The position numbers and the translations under genes are program-made. The notes under the pieces are model-generated. The model saw nothing but the letters and a program-made list of their open reading frames with translations. It did no database searches and had not been told where the DNA came from. From JANWLD01 sp036278875 (GTDB lineage Bacteria > Patescibacteriota > Saccharimonadia > Saccharimonadales > 2-12-FULL-41-12), in the NCBI GenBank assembly GCA_036278875.1, contig DASUKF010000030.1, positions 1 through 60,765 of the forward strand: DNA of 60,765 bases, read 5' to 3'. Shown here one piece after another: positions 25,166 through 33,076 of the stretch (positions are counted from its first letter, which is position 1; every line of letters begins with the position of its first letter).

Positions 25166-26137
25166 TCAGGACTTGGTCAGACCGCTCTCTGCAGCCCGTA
25201 CCCCGAAGCGCCTGCCGTTACGATCTGCAGGGTCCCAGTCGTCCAGGTCAAGCACACGGCGTTCGGAACTCCAGTACACACCGGCGACCCTGGCAAGAGA
25301 CTTCGGATTGCCACGGGTACTAAGAACAAATATCGCTTCATTGGCAAAATCGACGTCCGGCCTGAAGTGAGGGGTGCCATTCACTTGATGCAGCAGCTGT
25401 AAGGCAATAACGGTATCAGGCGTAACGGTCGGATCGACTGCTTCGTACAGGTCGACAGTCTTATCTTTGGAACGAGGTCTATCTACGCTTACGTCTATTA
25501 CGGGATAAACCCATACCGTGCCGTCGTCACCCGCTACTGCCTGGCCGCTGTCTGCCATCGCATCTATAAAGTGGGTGCGTCCTACGGCCTGTTCGCCATT
25601 CGGCAGCTTGTAGCCCAAACCATAGATAGTACGGTCTTCTTTGACTTTGCCGTCCGGATCGCGCAGAAGCCGGCCATAACGCCGGGTTTCATCCGGCACC
25701 CAAAGCGGATCCCTTGAAACATTAAATTTATTAGCAGGAAACAGACCGCGCGCAAGAGTAGCTATATCCTGACGGCCCTTAAGATCCAAAAGCGGGGTTG
25801 GAACCACTCTTTTACCGGGGTTTTTTTCCATCGTATCGGCTATGGATGCCTTCTGCTCATCGGAAAGCTCGGGGGAGTTCATGCCCAGGTTCTGCCAGAA
25901 CTCGGCCATTACCCCAAGCTGTTCGTCCAAATCCATGTCTGAATCAGGGTCTATAAAACCCTCTACTTTATTTTTAAGCATGGTTTGGTCAAGCGATGGC
26001 TCATCTAATTCCGACGCTGTGGCAGCGGCTCCGACAAGGCTTTCGGGAAGAACCAGGCCTTCGGTCTGCACCCGCCTTTCCACTTCTGCCAGTAATTCGG
26101 GCGTGGAAATTGCTTCAAATATCTTTTTATCGTCCAT
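25166..26137 (-). CDS. Orphan cytoplasmic protein (323 aa)
   Basis: No recognised family. The N-terminal 130 residues are acidic and helical (STPELLAEVERRVQTEGLVL, DLDEQLGVMAEFWQNLGM); the rest looks mixed alpha/beta, with a charged central part (DETRRYGRLLRDPDGKVKED, YGLGYKLPNGEQAVGRTHF) and an end rich in aromatic and charged residues (GVYWSSERRVLDLDDWDP). No signal peptide, membrane helix or clear catalytic motif. TATAAT lies about 28 nt before the ATG. It belongs with the other orphans of this region in composition: acidic, soluble, no close family. Confidence 0.6.
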   Translation of the reverse strand: MDDKKIFEAISTPELLAEVERRVQTEGLVLPESLVGAAATASELDEPSLDQTMLKNKVEGFIDPDSDMDLDEQLGVMAEFWQNLGMNSPELSDEQKASIADTMEKNPGKRVVPTPLLDLKGRQDIATLARGLFPANKFNVSRDPLWVPDETRRYGRLLRDPDGKVKEDRTIYGLGYKLPNGEQAVGRTHFIDAMADSGQAVAGDDGTVWVYPVIDVSVDRPRSKDKTVDLYEAVDPTVTPDTVIALQLLHQVNGTPHFRPDVDFANEAIFVLSTRGNPKSLARVAGVYWSSERRVLDLDDWDPADRNGRRFGVRAAESGLTKS

Positions 26138-26246
26138 AAATTTTAGTTGATTCTTTGAATCTAGTATTATAATAACATATATATAAATAATTGTAAAGCA
26201 CTAGGCCCTGAGTCAATTTTCGAGCTTTTTTGATATCATTAAAGAA

Positions 26247-26768
26247 ATGGCCAGACAGCACATACATATAATCCTTACCGGCGGTACCATTGATTCGGAA
26301 TGGAACCCTTCCAAAGACACCGCTACCACGGCAAGCGAATCTGTCATTCCGGATTATTTTGAAAAGTTAAAGCCGGATTTCGACCTGACTTTTGAAACAG
26401 CCCTCATGAAAGACAGCAGAGAGTTAACCGGGGATGATATAAGGGCAATCTGTGCCGCCGTTGACGGCGCGCCATCCGAAAGAATTTTAATCACCCATGG
26501 CACGTATACCATGCCTGACACGGCAAGGTATCTTGAGCAGAATATGAAATCTGGAAAGTCAGTAGTATTGACCGGCTCCATAATTCCATTGAAAGGCTAC
26601 GACATGTCTGACGCTCCATTTAATCTAGGATTTGCTATGGCTCAGCTCCTAAATATGCAGCCGGGCGTAAAAATAGTTTTGCAAGGACATGTCTTCTCAC
26701 CGCAGGATGTGGGTAAAAATCTGGCAGAAGGCAGGTTCTTCTCACTCGAAGAATTAGGCAAGAGTTAA
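26247..26768 (+). CDS. Single-domain asparaginase-like protein
   Basis: A 173-residue protein matching only the N-terminal domain of type I/II L-asparaginases. It keeps the first catalytic Thr motif TGGTID at 11-16 and the second motif as THGTYTM at 83-89, where the usual Asp of THGTDTM is Tyr 87. It also keeps VVLTGSIIPL and SDAPFNLGFA. The C-terminal domain that completes the dimer is missing and the end is a clean stop. Single-domain relatives exist in many bacteria with untested activity. It could hydrolyse an amide substrate or bind one; asparagine hydrolysis is not assured. Its TAA overlaps the stop of the convergent exporter gene. Confidence 0.8.
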   Translation: MARQHIHIILTGGTIDSEWNPSKDTATTASESVIPDYFEKLKPDFDLTFETALMKDSRELTGDDIRAICAAVDGAPSERILITHGTYTMPDTARYLEQNMKSGKSVVLTGSIIPLKGYDMSDAPFNLGFAMAQLLNMQPGVKIVLQGHVFSPQDVGKNLAEGRFFSLEELGKS

Positions 26769-27670
26769 ATCCAGCGGAGCTTTTTTGACCTTCTAACCTG
26801 AGCGTAGTAGATTCCGAGGAAAATCAAAGCTCCGCCGATGATAATTTTCCGGCTGGGCACTTCGGACAGGATGAACCAGGCCGCGATAGCCGTAGCCAGC
26901 GGATGCAGATACCGGAAAATGCCGACTTCCTGGGCCTTCTTGTATTTTAGGCCCATGTAGAACAGGCAGTTCGCAAATGTTATGAGGATTATGTTAAAAA
27001 ACATTGCCAAATACCCGTTCCTGCCGGCATGGTCCGGGCTTAGCATATAAAGATTCGGCAAGGAATAAACAGCAATCGGCAGGATTCCCCATAGCATATG
27101 AAGCGATGTGAGCTGATACGGGTGAATTCTTTTTAGAAGCGGCTTGAACATAAGGGTGCTTATGACTTCGCAAAGTACGGCGAGGACGACGAACAGGCTG
27201 CCGGTTACCGCCTGGTTGGAATCTGAAGCTTCCCAGGGCTTGCCGATTATGATGGCCGCTCCGGCAAAAGCTATGAGTATGCCCACGAACGTTTTGAAAC
27301 TTAGACGCTCCTTTAAAAATTCCACGGATAATATAAAGAGCAGGAACGGTCCGAGCAGGCTTATTAAGGAAGCATTGACGCTCGGGATTCTTTGAAGCCC
27401 CATGAGCAGGGCGACATTACCTAGCGATATTGACAATATGGAGCCGGTTATCAGTATGAAGTGATCCTTGTTTTTAAGCGGCTTCCAATATTTATAAGCC
27501 AAAGGCGCTACCAGCAATCCGGAAATAAATATGGTTATCGAAAGAAAAAGAGGAATAGATATGGTCTGAATGCCCAGTTTTATAACCGGGACATTAACCC
27601 CCCAGAGTATCTCGGCCAAAGATAGCGCAAAAAACGCGGCAGTGAGTTTTTGTTTTTTTGTTTTTGGCAT
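26765..27670 (-). CDS. EamA/DMT-family membrane transporter
   Basis: A 301-residue integral membrane protein with ten hydrophobic helices arranged as two EamA repeats (LAEILWGVNVPVIKLGI in the first; LCEVISTLMFKPLLKRIHPY opening the second) and a basic C-terminal tail. DMT proteins export or import small metabolites such as amino acids or nucleobases; the substrate cannot be read from sequence. AAGGGGAG precedes the ATG by 8 nt. The gene is divergent from the orphan at 27720, with both promoters in a 50-nt gap. Confidence 0.88.
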   Translation of the reverse strand: MPKTKKQKLTAAFFALSLAEILWGVNVPVIKLGIQTISIPLFLSITIFISGLLVAPLAYKYWKPLKNKDHFILITGSILSISLGNVALLMGLQRIPSVNASLISLLGPFLLFILSVEFLKERLSFKTFVGILIAFAGAAIIIGKPWEASDSNQAVTGSLFVVLAVLCEVISTLMFKPLLKRIHPYQLTSLHMLWGILPIAVYSLPNLYMLSPDHAGRNGYLAMFFNIILITFANCLFYMGLKYKKAQEVGIFRYLHPLATAIAAWFILSEVPSRKIIIGGALIFLGIYYAQVRRSKKLRWI

Positions 27671-27719
27671 AATTTACTCCCCTTAACTATAGTATAATCC
27701 TGGATACATTAGGAGCATT

Positions 27720-28490
27720 ATGGGCAGCACTATCGAGCAGGAACCGGTCCGCAATAACCCCTTGTCTGGCATTGTCAGCCCGTGGGACGTGAATATAGTA
27801 AGAGCCGGCGCAGATACGGAACCGCTCATAGTTATTACAGATGCCTTTAGGCAGACGAGCTTAGAAACAAGGTCTGCCGTAGGAGAAATGGTTGAAGCAA
27901 GCCTGGGCAGTGTCGACCCGGCCATGTTCGGTCCTGAAGAGAAAGTTTCCCCGTCCAGACGCACAAGTACGAAACTTGAGCGTATAAAAGAGTCGGAGCT
28001 TCTAACCCTGACGGGTGATGTGGATGACCCCCAGTTTTCGCTCCGGGCAATGATTGCGATAAGCGATACGGATTATGCGGCTGGCCGCAGACATACGGCT
28101 ACGGTATTTGACGGAAGAACACCTATTCTGCATGCGGGTTTCCGCGATGAAGAATACAATGATGAATGGGTATATTATTGGGACGGTGTAAACGATGATG
28201 AAGCACCGGAATCATTTAAATTCAACCACCCGTCCATAGGTTTCATCATCGGCAATACAGAACTTGCCGAAGGAGATATGCAAGATGCTATAGCCAGCTT
28301 GTTCGTAATGGTTGAAAGCAGACAGAACCATCACGCAGGTTCGTTGACAGAATTTTATTCAGGACAAGGGCCCTCAGGGCCTCCGCATGAAAAAACTTTC
28401 GAAGCTATGACGTTCGGGACTGTTCCCAGAAGCGAGTTCACAGATGCCCTAGGCGCTTTAGCTGCCAACCCCGATGCTTTAAAATCCTAA
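27720..28490 (+). CDS. Orphan cytoplasmic protein (256 aa)
   Basis: Acidic soluble protein, no recognised family. It is preceded by TATAAT at 27698-27703 and a TAGGAG ribosome site, so here the start at 27720 is well supported. It looks alpha/beta with a strand-rich middle (FSLRAMIAISDTDYAAGRRH, TPILHAGF, WVYYWDGV) and a His-containing segment (SRQNHHAGSLTEFYSGQ). The stop TAA overlaps the TAG of the convergent orphan by 4 nt (CTAA). Confidence 0.6.
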   Translation: MGSTIEQEPVRNNPLSGIVSPWDVNIVRAGADTEPLIVITDAFRQTSLETRSAVGEMVEASLGSVDPAMFGPEEKVSPSRRTSTKLERIKESELLTLTGDVDDPQFSLRAMIAISDTDYAAGRRHTATVFDGRTPILHAGFRDEEYNDEWVYYWDGVNDDEAPESFKFNHPSIGFIIGNTELAEGDMQDAIASLFVMVESRQNHHAGSLTEFYSGQGPSGPPHEKTFEAMTFGTVPRSEFTDALGALAANPDALKS

Positions 28491-29251
28491 GATTCTGCAA
28501 CTTCAATGAGGCCGGATTCATGTTCTATTTCAAACTGTTCCGGGAAAATTTCTTCTATCGCGACTGCGCTTACGGTATTCATGAATGCAAGCAGAGCTGA
28601 ACGCCGGCGGCCTCCGCGCTCCACCCTGGCATGAGTTGCAGGGCAACGGCGGTCAAGGACCCTGCCCAAATGCCGGTAGCGCGGCCGAATATCCAGCTGC
28701 CCTTTTGCATCGGTTTCTACGCTGAACGAACGCCTATGGGCTCCCGGAGGGGCTAAAGAAGCTTCCTTCACTAGAAGGAATGTCCATGGCCGTCTCGGAT
28801 TCCTGCCCCGCATCAGAGCTGTAAGGTTGACGGCCCCGACCATTTTCCCCGCGAATGCGGCACCGTATATATGCTTGAGTACGCGGGAAGTACTTTGTTG
28901 AACGGTTGAAAGGGTCTGTGGTACTTCGGCCTCGGTTTCGTAAATGTTGCCGACTGCCCTTAAACCGGCTACGACCGTACGGCTGCCAAGCTCCGCATTC
29001 ACTTCAAGCCTTTGCCAGTTTCTTAATTCCTTGCCTTTAACTTCATCGTCAAGATGGCCGGTAGCGGTTTCCCGGATAACTTCCAGGACCCCTTTTTCCA
29101 GCTTGGTATACGGGTTCGTCGCAGCGTCATCCGGAGTTTCCAGCTTATCAACCAATCTTTCACGAAAGGCATCAGCATGTGCCTCATCGCCGACCAATGG
29201 CGCAAAGAATTGCTCAAAGTGGCCTTCAGGTACTGCCCGGGGTAATTTCAT
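28487..29251 (-). CDS. Orphan cytoplasmic protein with an RRCPA motif
   Basis: A 254-residue basic/acidic mixed protein without signal or membrane segments. The C-terminal third contains RRCPATHARVERGGRRRSA near residue 200, where Cys-Pro-Ala and following basic residues resemble ERGCPAGKM in the orphan at 4804-5679. A central TALMRGRNPRRPWTFLLVKE may be a strand pair. No recognised family and no clear catalytic residues. It is convergent with the gene at 27720 and divergent from the gene at 29333. Confidence 0.6.
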   Translation of the reverse strand: MKLPRAVPEGHFEQFFAPLVGDEAHADAFRERLVDKLETPDDAATNPYTKLEKGVLEVIRETATGHLDDEVKGKELRNWQRLEVNAELGSRTVVAGLRAVGNIYETEAEVPQTLSTVQQSTSRVLKHIYGAAFAGKMVGAVNLTALMRGRNPRRPWTFLLVKEASLAPPGAHRRSFSVETDAKGQLDIRPRYRHLGRVLDRRCPATHARVERGGRRRSALLAFMNTVSAVAIEEIFPEQFEIEHESGLIEVAES

Positions 29252-29332
29252 AAACTAATTATGCCATATATTTATTTTATTGTCGAAAATATACTAATTG
29301 TAAAAAACTAACAAATATGGCATTATATCTGG

Positions 29333-30013
29333 ATGTTAAGGCCGGGATTTCCGCAATTAACCTACTCTGCCGAGGAAGGCGCACGGGTAGCATTCAACCC
29401 CGAACTGGGGCAGGAACTTGATGCCCGGACTTCGGGTTTATTGAAGTTCGGCGAAGATTTGGCAGTTATTACCGATTTGACCCGAGAAAACGCCGCTACT
29501 GCTGTGCGTGACATGTCTATAGTACTAAGCCAAGCAATCAGAGCTGACGGCCAGCGGCCATTTTTGGAAGTCCGACCCGGTGCATACGGCGGTTTTTTGT
29601 ACCGTGTGTCCGCTGAGTTACGAGCTAGTCTGGATGTAATCATGTCCGACGAAGCCCGTGCCGAGACTGTAGCCAGGAACTGCTTTGCCGCGATGGATAG
29701 AATGAACCGGGGCCGTTCAACGGATGAAGAAGAGCTGATGGCCCTCCATTTTGCAGACGGCAGCCATGTATTCAACTCCGGCATACGTGATCTCAACGTG
29801 AGCGATGGCTCCATAGGCAACTTGTACTTCGGTGGCGACGCGGGCGTCCATACCATACCGGGAGATATGTCAGAAGACGGCGATATAGTGCGCCATTACA
29901 ATACGGACCATCCGCATCAGGCTCTGGGCCTATTATTGGGTGTCGGTTCACTGGCGCATAACGCTTACCGCCACAGCTTATATACCGAGATGGCCAATGT
30001 ATTAGCTTCTTAG
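29333..30013 (+). CDS. Orphan cytoplasmic protein (226 aa)
   Basis: Soluble, helical in the middle (ADQRPFLEVRP region, RVSAELRASLDVIMSDEARAE), with a C-terminal Gly/His-rich stretch (GDAGVHTIPGDMSEDGDI, NTDHPHQALGLLLGVGSLAH). The last stretch loosely resembles FNHPSIGFIIGNTELAEG in the orphan at 27720, but I cannot claim homology. The ATG at 29333 lies about 7 nt after a TATCT-type -10 region and lacks a ribosome site. No function assigned. Confidence 0.55.
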   Translation: MLRPGFPQLTYSAEEGARVAFNPELGQELDARTSGLLKFGEDLAVITDLTRENAATAVRDMSIVLSQAIRADGQRPFLEVRPGAYGGFLYRVSAELRASLDVIMSDEARAETVARNCFAAMDRMNRGRSTDEEELMALHFADGSHVFNSGIRDLNVSDGSIGNLYFGGDAGVHTIPGDMSEDGDIVRHYNTDHPHQALGLLLGVGSLAHNAYRHSLYTEMANVLAS

Positions 30014-30016
30014 TAA

Positions 30017-30045
30017 TTGACAGTGGGCTAAGCTTATGTTAATAT
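30017..30045 (+). promoter_or_regulatory. Promoter of the DEAD-box helicase gene
   Basis: Consensus TTGACA at 30017-30022, 17-nt spacer, TAATAT at 30040-30045. It gives a leader of about 95 nt, unusually long for this window. Confidence 0.65.
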
Positions 30046-30069
30046 TACAAACATTGTTCATAAATGAAT

Positions 30070-30113
30070 CCGGGTTATTGCCGTTTTACTCGATTTCATT
30101 CCCGACAATCGAG
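30070..30113 (+). promoter_or_regulatory. Structured 5' leader of the DEAD-box helicase mRNA
   Basis: CTCGATT at 30089-30095 pairs perfectly with AATCGAG at 30107-30113. The 11-nt loop contains CCCG (30101-30104), which is complementary to CGGG at 30071-30074, so an H-type pseudoknot is possible. An AAAGGA ribosome site follows before the ATG at 30147. RNA helicase genes elsewhere are often controlled through long, cold-sensitive leaders; whether this is one is inference. Confidence 0.45.
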
Positions 30114-30146
30114 ATTACAAACTAAATAACAAAGGATTCTTTTTTT

Positions 30147-31364
30147 ATGCCTTATAACAGAAAAATGGGGCTGCGCTCACCTCGTAGTGCCACCCGGACC
30201 CGTTCATTCGGACCAAAAACCTACAATAATAACCGCTACAACACCGGCAGAAGACCCCGCGGGCAATATATAGACCCGGCCAAGTTCGTGCGTAGTGCTA
30301 AGCCGGTTGAAGCCGAGCGATACTCCCCCACGCACAATTTTGCTGATTTTGAAATTGACGCGCTGATAAAAACCAACTTAAGAGCCAAAGGCTATGAAAT
30401 ACCCTCGCCCATCCAGGACCAGACTATACCGTTGGCACTGACGGGCAATGATATTATCGGTATTGCTAACACGGGAACCGGCAAAACGGCTGCCTTCGCG
30501 GTACCTATACTTAACAAGTTAATTAATGAGCGCGATCAGCGTGCGCTTATCATCGCCCCTACCCGCGAGCTGGCACAGCAGATAGAAGAAGAATGCCGGT
30601 CTATCGCAAAGGGCTGCGGCCTTTCAGGAACGGTACTAATAGGCGGAACAAATATGGGCGGCCAGTTGCGCGATCTGCGTTTTAATCCCCGAGTCGTAAT
30701 CGGTACGCCGGGACGTATAAAAGACCATATAGAGCGCGGAAGCCTCAAGCTGGAACGATTTAATACCGTCGTATTGGACGAAGTAGACCGAATGCTGGAT
30801 ATGGGCTTTGTTAATGATGTACGTTATATACTAAGCCACCTCAGTAATCCAAGACAATCCTTTTTCTTCTCGGCTACGGTAGACAGCAAGATAAACAACC
30901 TTATTCAAACATTTTCCAGCGACCCTAAGACCGTCACGGTCAAGACCGGGCAGACAAGCGACAATGTCAATCAGAATATCGTCAAATATCAAGCCTCCTC
31001 TGACAAGATGGACAAATTACACAACATCCTAAACAGCCAGGATGTAGAAAAGACCATCGTCTTTGAAGAAACTAAACGTAGCGTAGAACGCTTGAGCAAG
31101 GAGTTAGTCGCAAGAGGCTTCTCAGCTGACGCCATACATGGCGGCAAAACCCAGGGCCAGCGCCAGCGTGCACTGAAACGTTTTAAAAACAGCGAGATTA
31201 ACATACTGGTTGCTACCGACGTAGCCGCCCGGGGCATTGACGTTGCTGATATAACTCACGTAATTAACTACAGCACGCCGCAAACTTATGATGATTACGT
31301 GCACCGTATCGGACGGGCCGGACGGGCCGGACGTGTCGGCCACGCCCTGACATTTGTCCAATAG
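30147..31364 (+). CDS. DEAD-box family ATP-dependent RNA helicase (DEVD variant)
   Basis: Unwinds RNA duplexes in ribosome assembly or mRNA turnover. The 405 residues open with a basic, Arg/Asn-rich disordered tail (1-55), then the core: Q-motif FEIDALIKTNL and PSPIQDQTIPLAL, Walker A NTGTGKTAA, PTRELAQQ, motif II DEVD within VVLDEVDRMLDMGF, SAT, then in domain 2 IVFEETKRSVERL, DVAARGIDV and HRIGRAGRAGR. It stops about 12 residues after motif VI, so no C-terminal extension exists. The arrangement is RhlE-like. It has its own strong promoter and a structured leader. Confidence 0.92.
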   Translation: MPYNRKMGLRSPRSATRTRSFGPKTYNNNRYNTGRRPRGQYIDPAKFVRSAKPVEAERYSPTHNFADFEIDALIKTNLRAKGYEIPSPIQDQTIPLALTGNDIIGIANTGTGKTAAFAVPILNKLINERDQRALIIAPTRELAQQIEEECRSIAKGCGLSGTVLIGGTNMGGQLRDLRFNPRVVIGTPGRIKDHIERGSLKLERFNTVVLDEVDRMLDMGFVNDVRYILSHLSNPRQSFFFSATVDSKINNLIQTFSSDPKTVTVKTGQTSDNVNQNIVKYQASSDKMDKLHNILNSQDVEKTIVFEETKRSVERLSKELVARGFSADAIHGGKTQGQRQRALKRFKNSEINILVATDVAARGIDVADITHVINYSTPQTYDDYVHRIGRAGRAGRVGHALTFVQ

Positions 31365-31377
31365 AATAGCTCGTAAT

Positions 31378-31839
31378 TTATTCTGACTCTACAAGTTTGG
31401 CCAGCCTGTCCAGACCGATTGTTGCGCCGTGTTCCATGCCGCTGCCAACCATACCTTCCAGCTGGCTTATATCCTGATATTTTGAAACCGTTATTACTTT
31501 TGTCCGGCCATTGTCTTGAGGCTCAAGGTACACGGTTTCCAGCATGATGTTGCCGGCATACGGTTCGTATTCGAAAGTGCGTGCTAGTTTCTTCGGCTCC
31601 TCAATATCCGTAAATTCTCCGCGGAAGGCGTGTTCTTTGCCGTCCTGTCCCTGGCTAACAAAGCGCCAGGCCCCGCCAACCTTGAATTCATATTTATCTA
31701 CATCGGTGTCACTCCACCACTGGACGATTTCCTTCGGATCGGTATAAGCCTTCCAAAGCCGCTCCTGTGAAGCGTTGAAAATCCTCGTTATCCTGACTTC
31801 CAGCTTATCTTTATTTATTTCAAACTTAGTATCCGCCAT
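31378..31839 (-). CDS. AHSA1/SRPBCC-family (START-like) protein
   Basis: About 153 residues from the ATG at 31839, which has AAGGAG 9 nt upstream; the longer frame to 31860 lies inside the ArsR gene. The sequence is typical of activator-of-Hsp90-homologue-1-like proteins: ITRIFNASQERLWKAYTDP, VQWWSDTDV, GGAWRFVSQGQDGKEHAFRG. They form a helix-grip pocket for a hydrophobic ligand. It overlaps the ArsR gene by 14 nt; an ArsR regulator paired with an SRPBCC protein is a frequent bacterial operon, ligand usually unknown. Confidence 0.88.
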   Translation of the reverse strand: MADTKFEINKDKLEVRITRIFNASQERLWKAYTDPKEIVQWWSDTDVDKYEFKVGGAWRFVSQGQDGKEHAFRGEFTDIEEPKKLARTFEYEPYAGNIMLETVYLEPQDNGRTKVITVSKYQDISQLEGMVGSGMEHGATIGLDRLAKLVESE

Positions 31840-32173
31840 TATTTTTCTCCTTACCCTCATTTAAATACTTATCCAGGGAATTTAAGCGGTCTTCCCAAAG
31901 ACTCCTGTAGAACTCCAAATACTCTTCCGCGCTGGCAAATGCCTTTGGTGCCAAATATACGACCTGTTCCTTCCCCCGCCTGCGCTTAGTTATTAACTTG
32001 GCCTTCTCCAAAACTTTCAAGTGCTTGGAGATAGCGGCAAAAGTTAAAGAATACGGCTCGGCTATCTCGCTTATGGACATTTCACCCCTGGCAATCCGTC
32101 TCAATATATCGCGGCGGGTAGAGTCAGCCAACGCTCCGAAGATAGAATCAAGTTGCATAGTATATTCAACCAT
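31826..32173 (-). CDS. ArsR-family winged-helix regulator
   Basis: A 115-residue regulator with the ArsR helix-turn-helix: FGALADSTRRDILRRIARGE, MSISEIAEPYSLTFAAISKHLKVLEKAKL, and a beta wing RRRGKEQVVYLAP. No Cys pairs or other metal ligands are seen, so it is of the non-metal ArsR type that partners AHSA1 proteins. It probably represses its own operon. A start at Met 6 (32158) is also possible. Cotranscribed with the SRPBCC gene. Confidence 0.9.
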   Translation of the reverse strand: MVEYTMQLDSIFGALADSTRRDILRRIARGEMSISEIAEPYSLTFAAISKHLKVLEKAKLITKRRRGKEQVVYLAPKAFASAEEYLEFYRSLWEDRLNSLDKYLNEGKEKNNGGY

Positions 32174-32301
32174 ATAGTTGAATGATAATTTATTAAATAA
32201 CCTGTGTCAAGGGAAATCAGACTGGCAGCCATTCCGGCTTTTACGCATGTCTCGTAAAAAAGTTTACAGCTACAAACCGCGTGTTCTATAAGTATTGATG
32301 T

Positions 32302-32745
32302 ATGAATATAACCAGCAGTGCATTCAAGCATAACGGAACTATTCCATCCAAGTACGGCCGCGTCTATGATGATATCAACCCGCCGCTTGCCTTCACCGGT
32401 ATACCGTCCGATGCCGAAAGCCTGGTCCTGATAGTCGATGACCCCGATGCCCCAGGCGGAACTTTCACCCACTGGCTGATATATAACATCCCGGCGGCCG
32501 AAGTAAATCTGGGCGAAGATGAGATACCCGCCGAGTCCATGGAAGGAATCAACGGTTACGGCGAAAAAGGTTACGGCGGGCCGAAGCCTCCTTCCGGCAC
32601 GCACAGATATTTTTTCAAACTCTATGCCCTGGATGACGAGCTTGATCTTCCGGAAGGCGTGAAAAGCGACGAGCTGGAAGAAGCTATAGAAGGACATGTC
32701 ATAACCAGCGCCGAACTTGTGGGCAACTATCCAGCTATCAGATAA
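32302..32745 (+). CDS. YbhB/PEBP-family protein
   Basis: A 147-residue phosphatidylethanolamine-binding-protein-like fold, complete. Signature motifs are LVLIVDDPDAPGGTFTHWL near 42-60 and GPKPPSGTHRYFFKLYAL near 95-112. Bacterial members (YbhB/YbcL) have an anion-binding pocket; their role is not settled. No signal peptide, so cytoplasmic. TATAAG at 32287-32292 ends 9 nt before the ATG, indicating a short-leader or leaderless transcript. Confidence 0.9.
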   Translation: MNITSSAFKHNGTIPSKYGRVYDDINPPLAFTGIPSDAESLVLIVDDPDAPGGTFTHWLIYNIPAAEVNLGEDEIPAESMEGINGYGEKGYGGPKPPSGTHRYFFKLYALDDELDLPEGVKSDELEEAIEGHVITSAELVGNYPAIR

Positions 32746-32761
32746 TGTCCTGCGAATGTTC

Positions 32762-32767
32762 TATAAT
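32762..32767 (+). promoter_or_regulatory. -10 box TATAAT of the glutaredoxin gene
   Basis: Perfect TATAAT ending 6 nt before the ATG at 32774. The mRNA would begin at the start codon. Confidence 0.45.
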
Positions 32768-32773
32768 TAAACT

Positions 32774-33025
32774 ATGGCTAACCAAATCAAGATTTATAGC
32801 ACCAAGACCTGCGTCTACTGCCATATGCTAAAACAGTATCTGAAAAGCAAAGGTATAGATTACGAAGAAGTCCTGCTGGATGAACAGCCGGAAGAGATAC
32901 AGGCATCATTGGACACCTGTGGCTCCATGGGCGTACCCTGCACGCATATCAAGCTGGAAGACGGAACCGAGGCAAAGATACTGGGCTTTGACAAAACCCG
33001 TTTCGATCAAGTCCTGGGTTTATGA
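32774..33025 (+). CDS. Glutaredoxin-like thiol-disulfide oxidoreductase
   Basis: An 83-residue thioredoxin-fold protein with redox motif CVYC at 13-16, KIYSTKTC on the first strand, and the cis-Pro site represented by GVPCTHI near 53-59. It resembles the NrdH/Grx/MauG-type glutaredoxins of small genomes, which reduce ribonucleotide reductase or other disulfides. An extra Cys pair (C49 in DTCGS and C56 in VPCTH) near the active-site face is unusual. It ends 51 nt before the dehydrogenase gene. Confidence 0.9.
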   Translation: MANQIKIYSTKTCVYCHMLKQYLKSKGIDYEEVLLDEQPEEIQASLDTCGSMGVPCTHIKLEDGTEAKILGFDKTRFDQVLGL

Positions 33026-33076
33026 ACCGTTACGCTCATGCTTGCAACCGGTACGTTTAACCCGGAAAATTAATAT

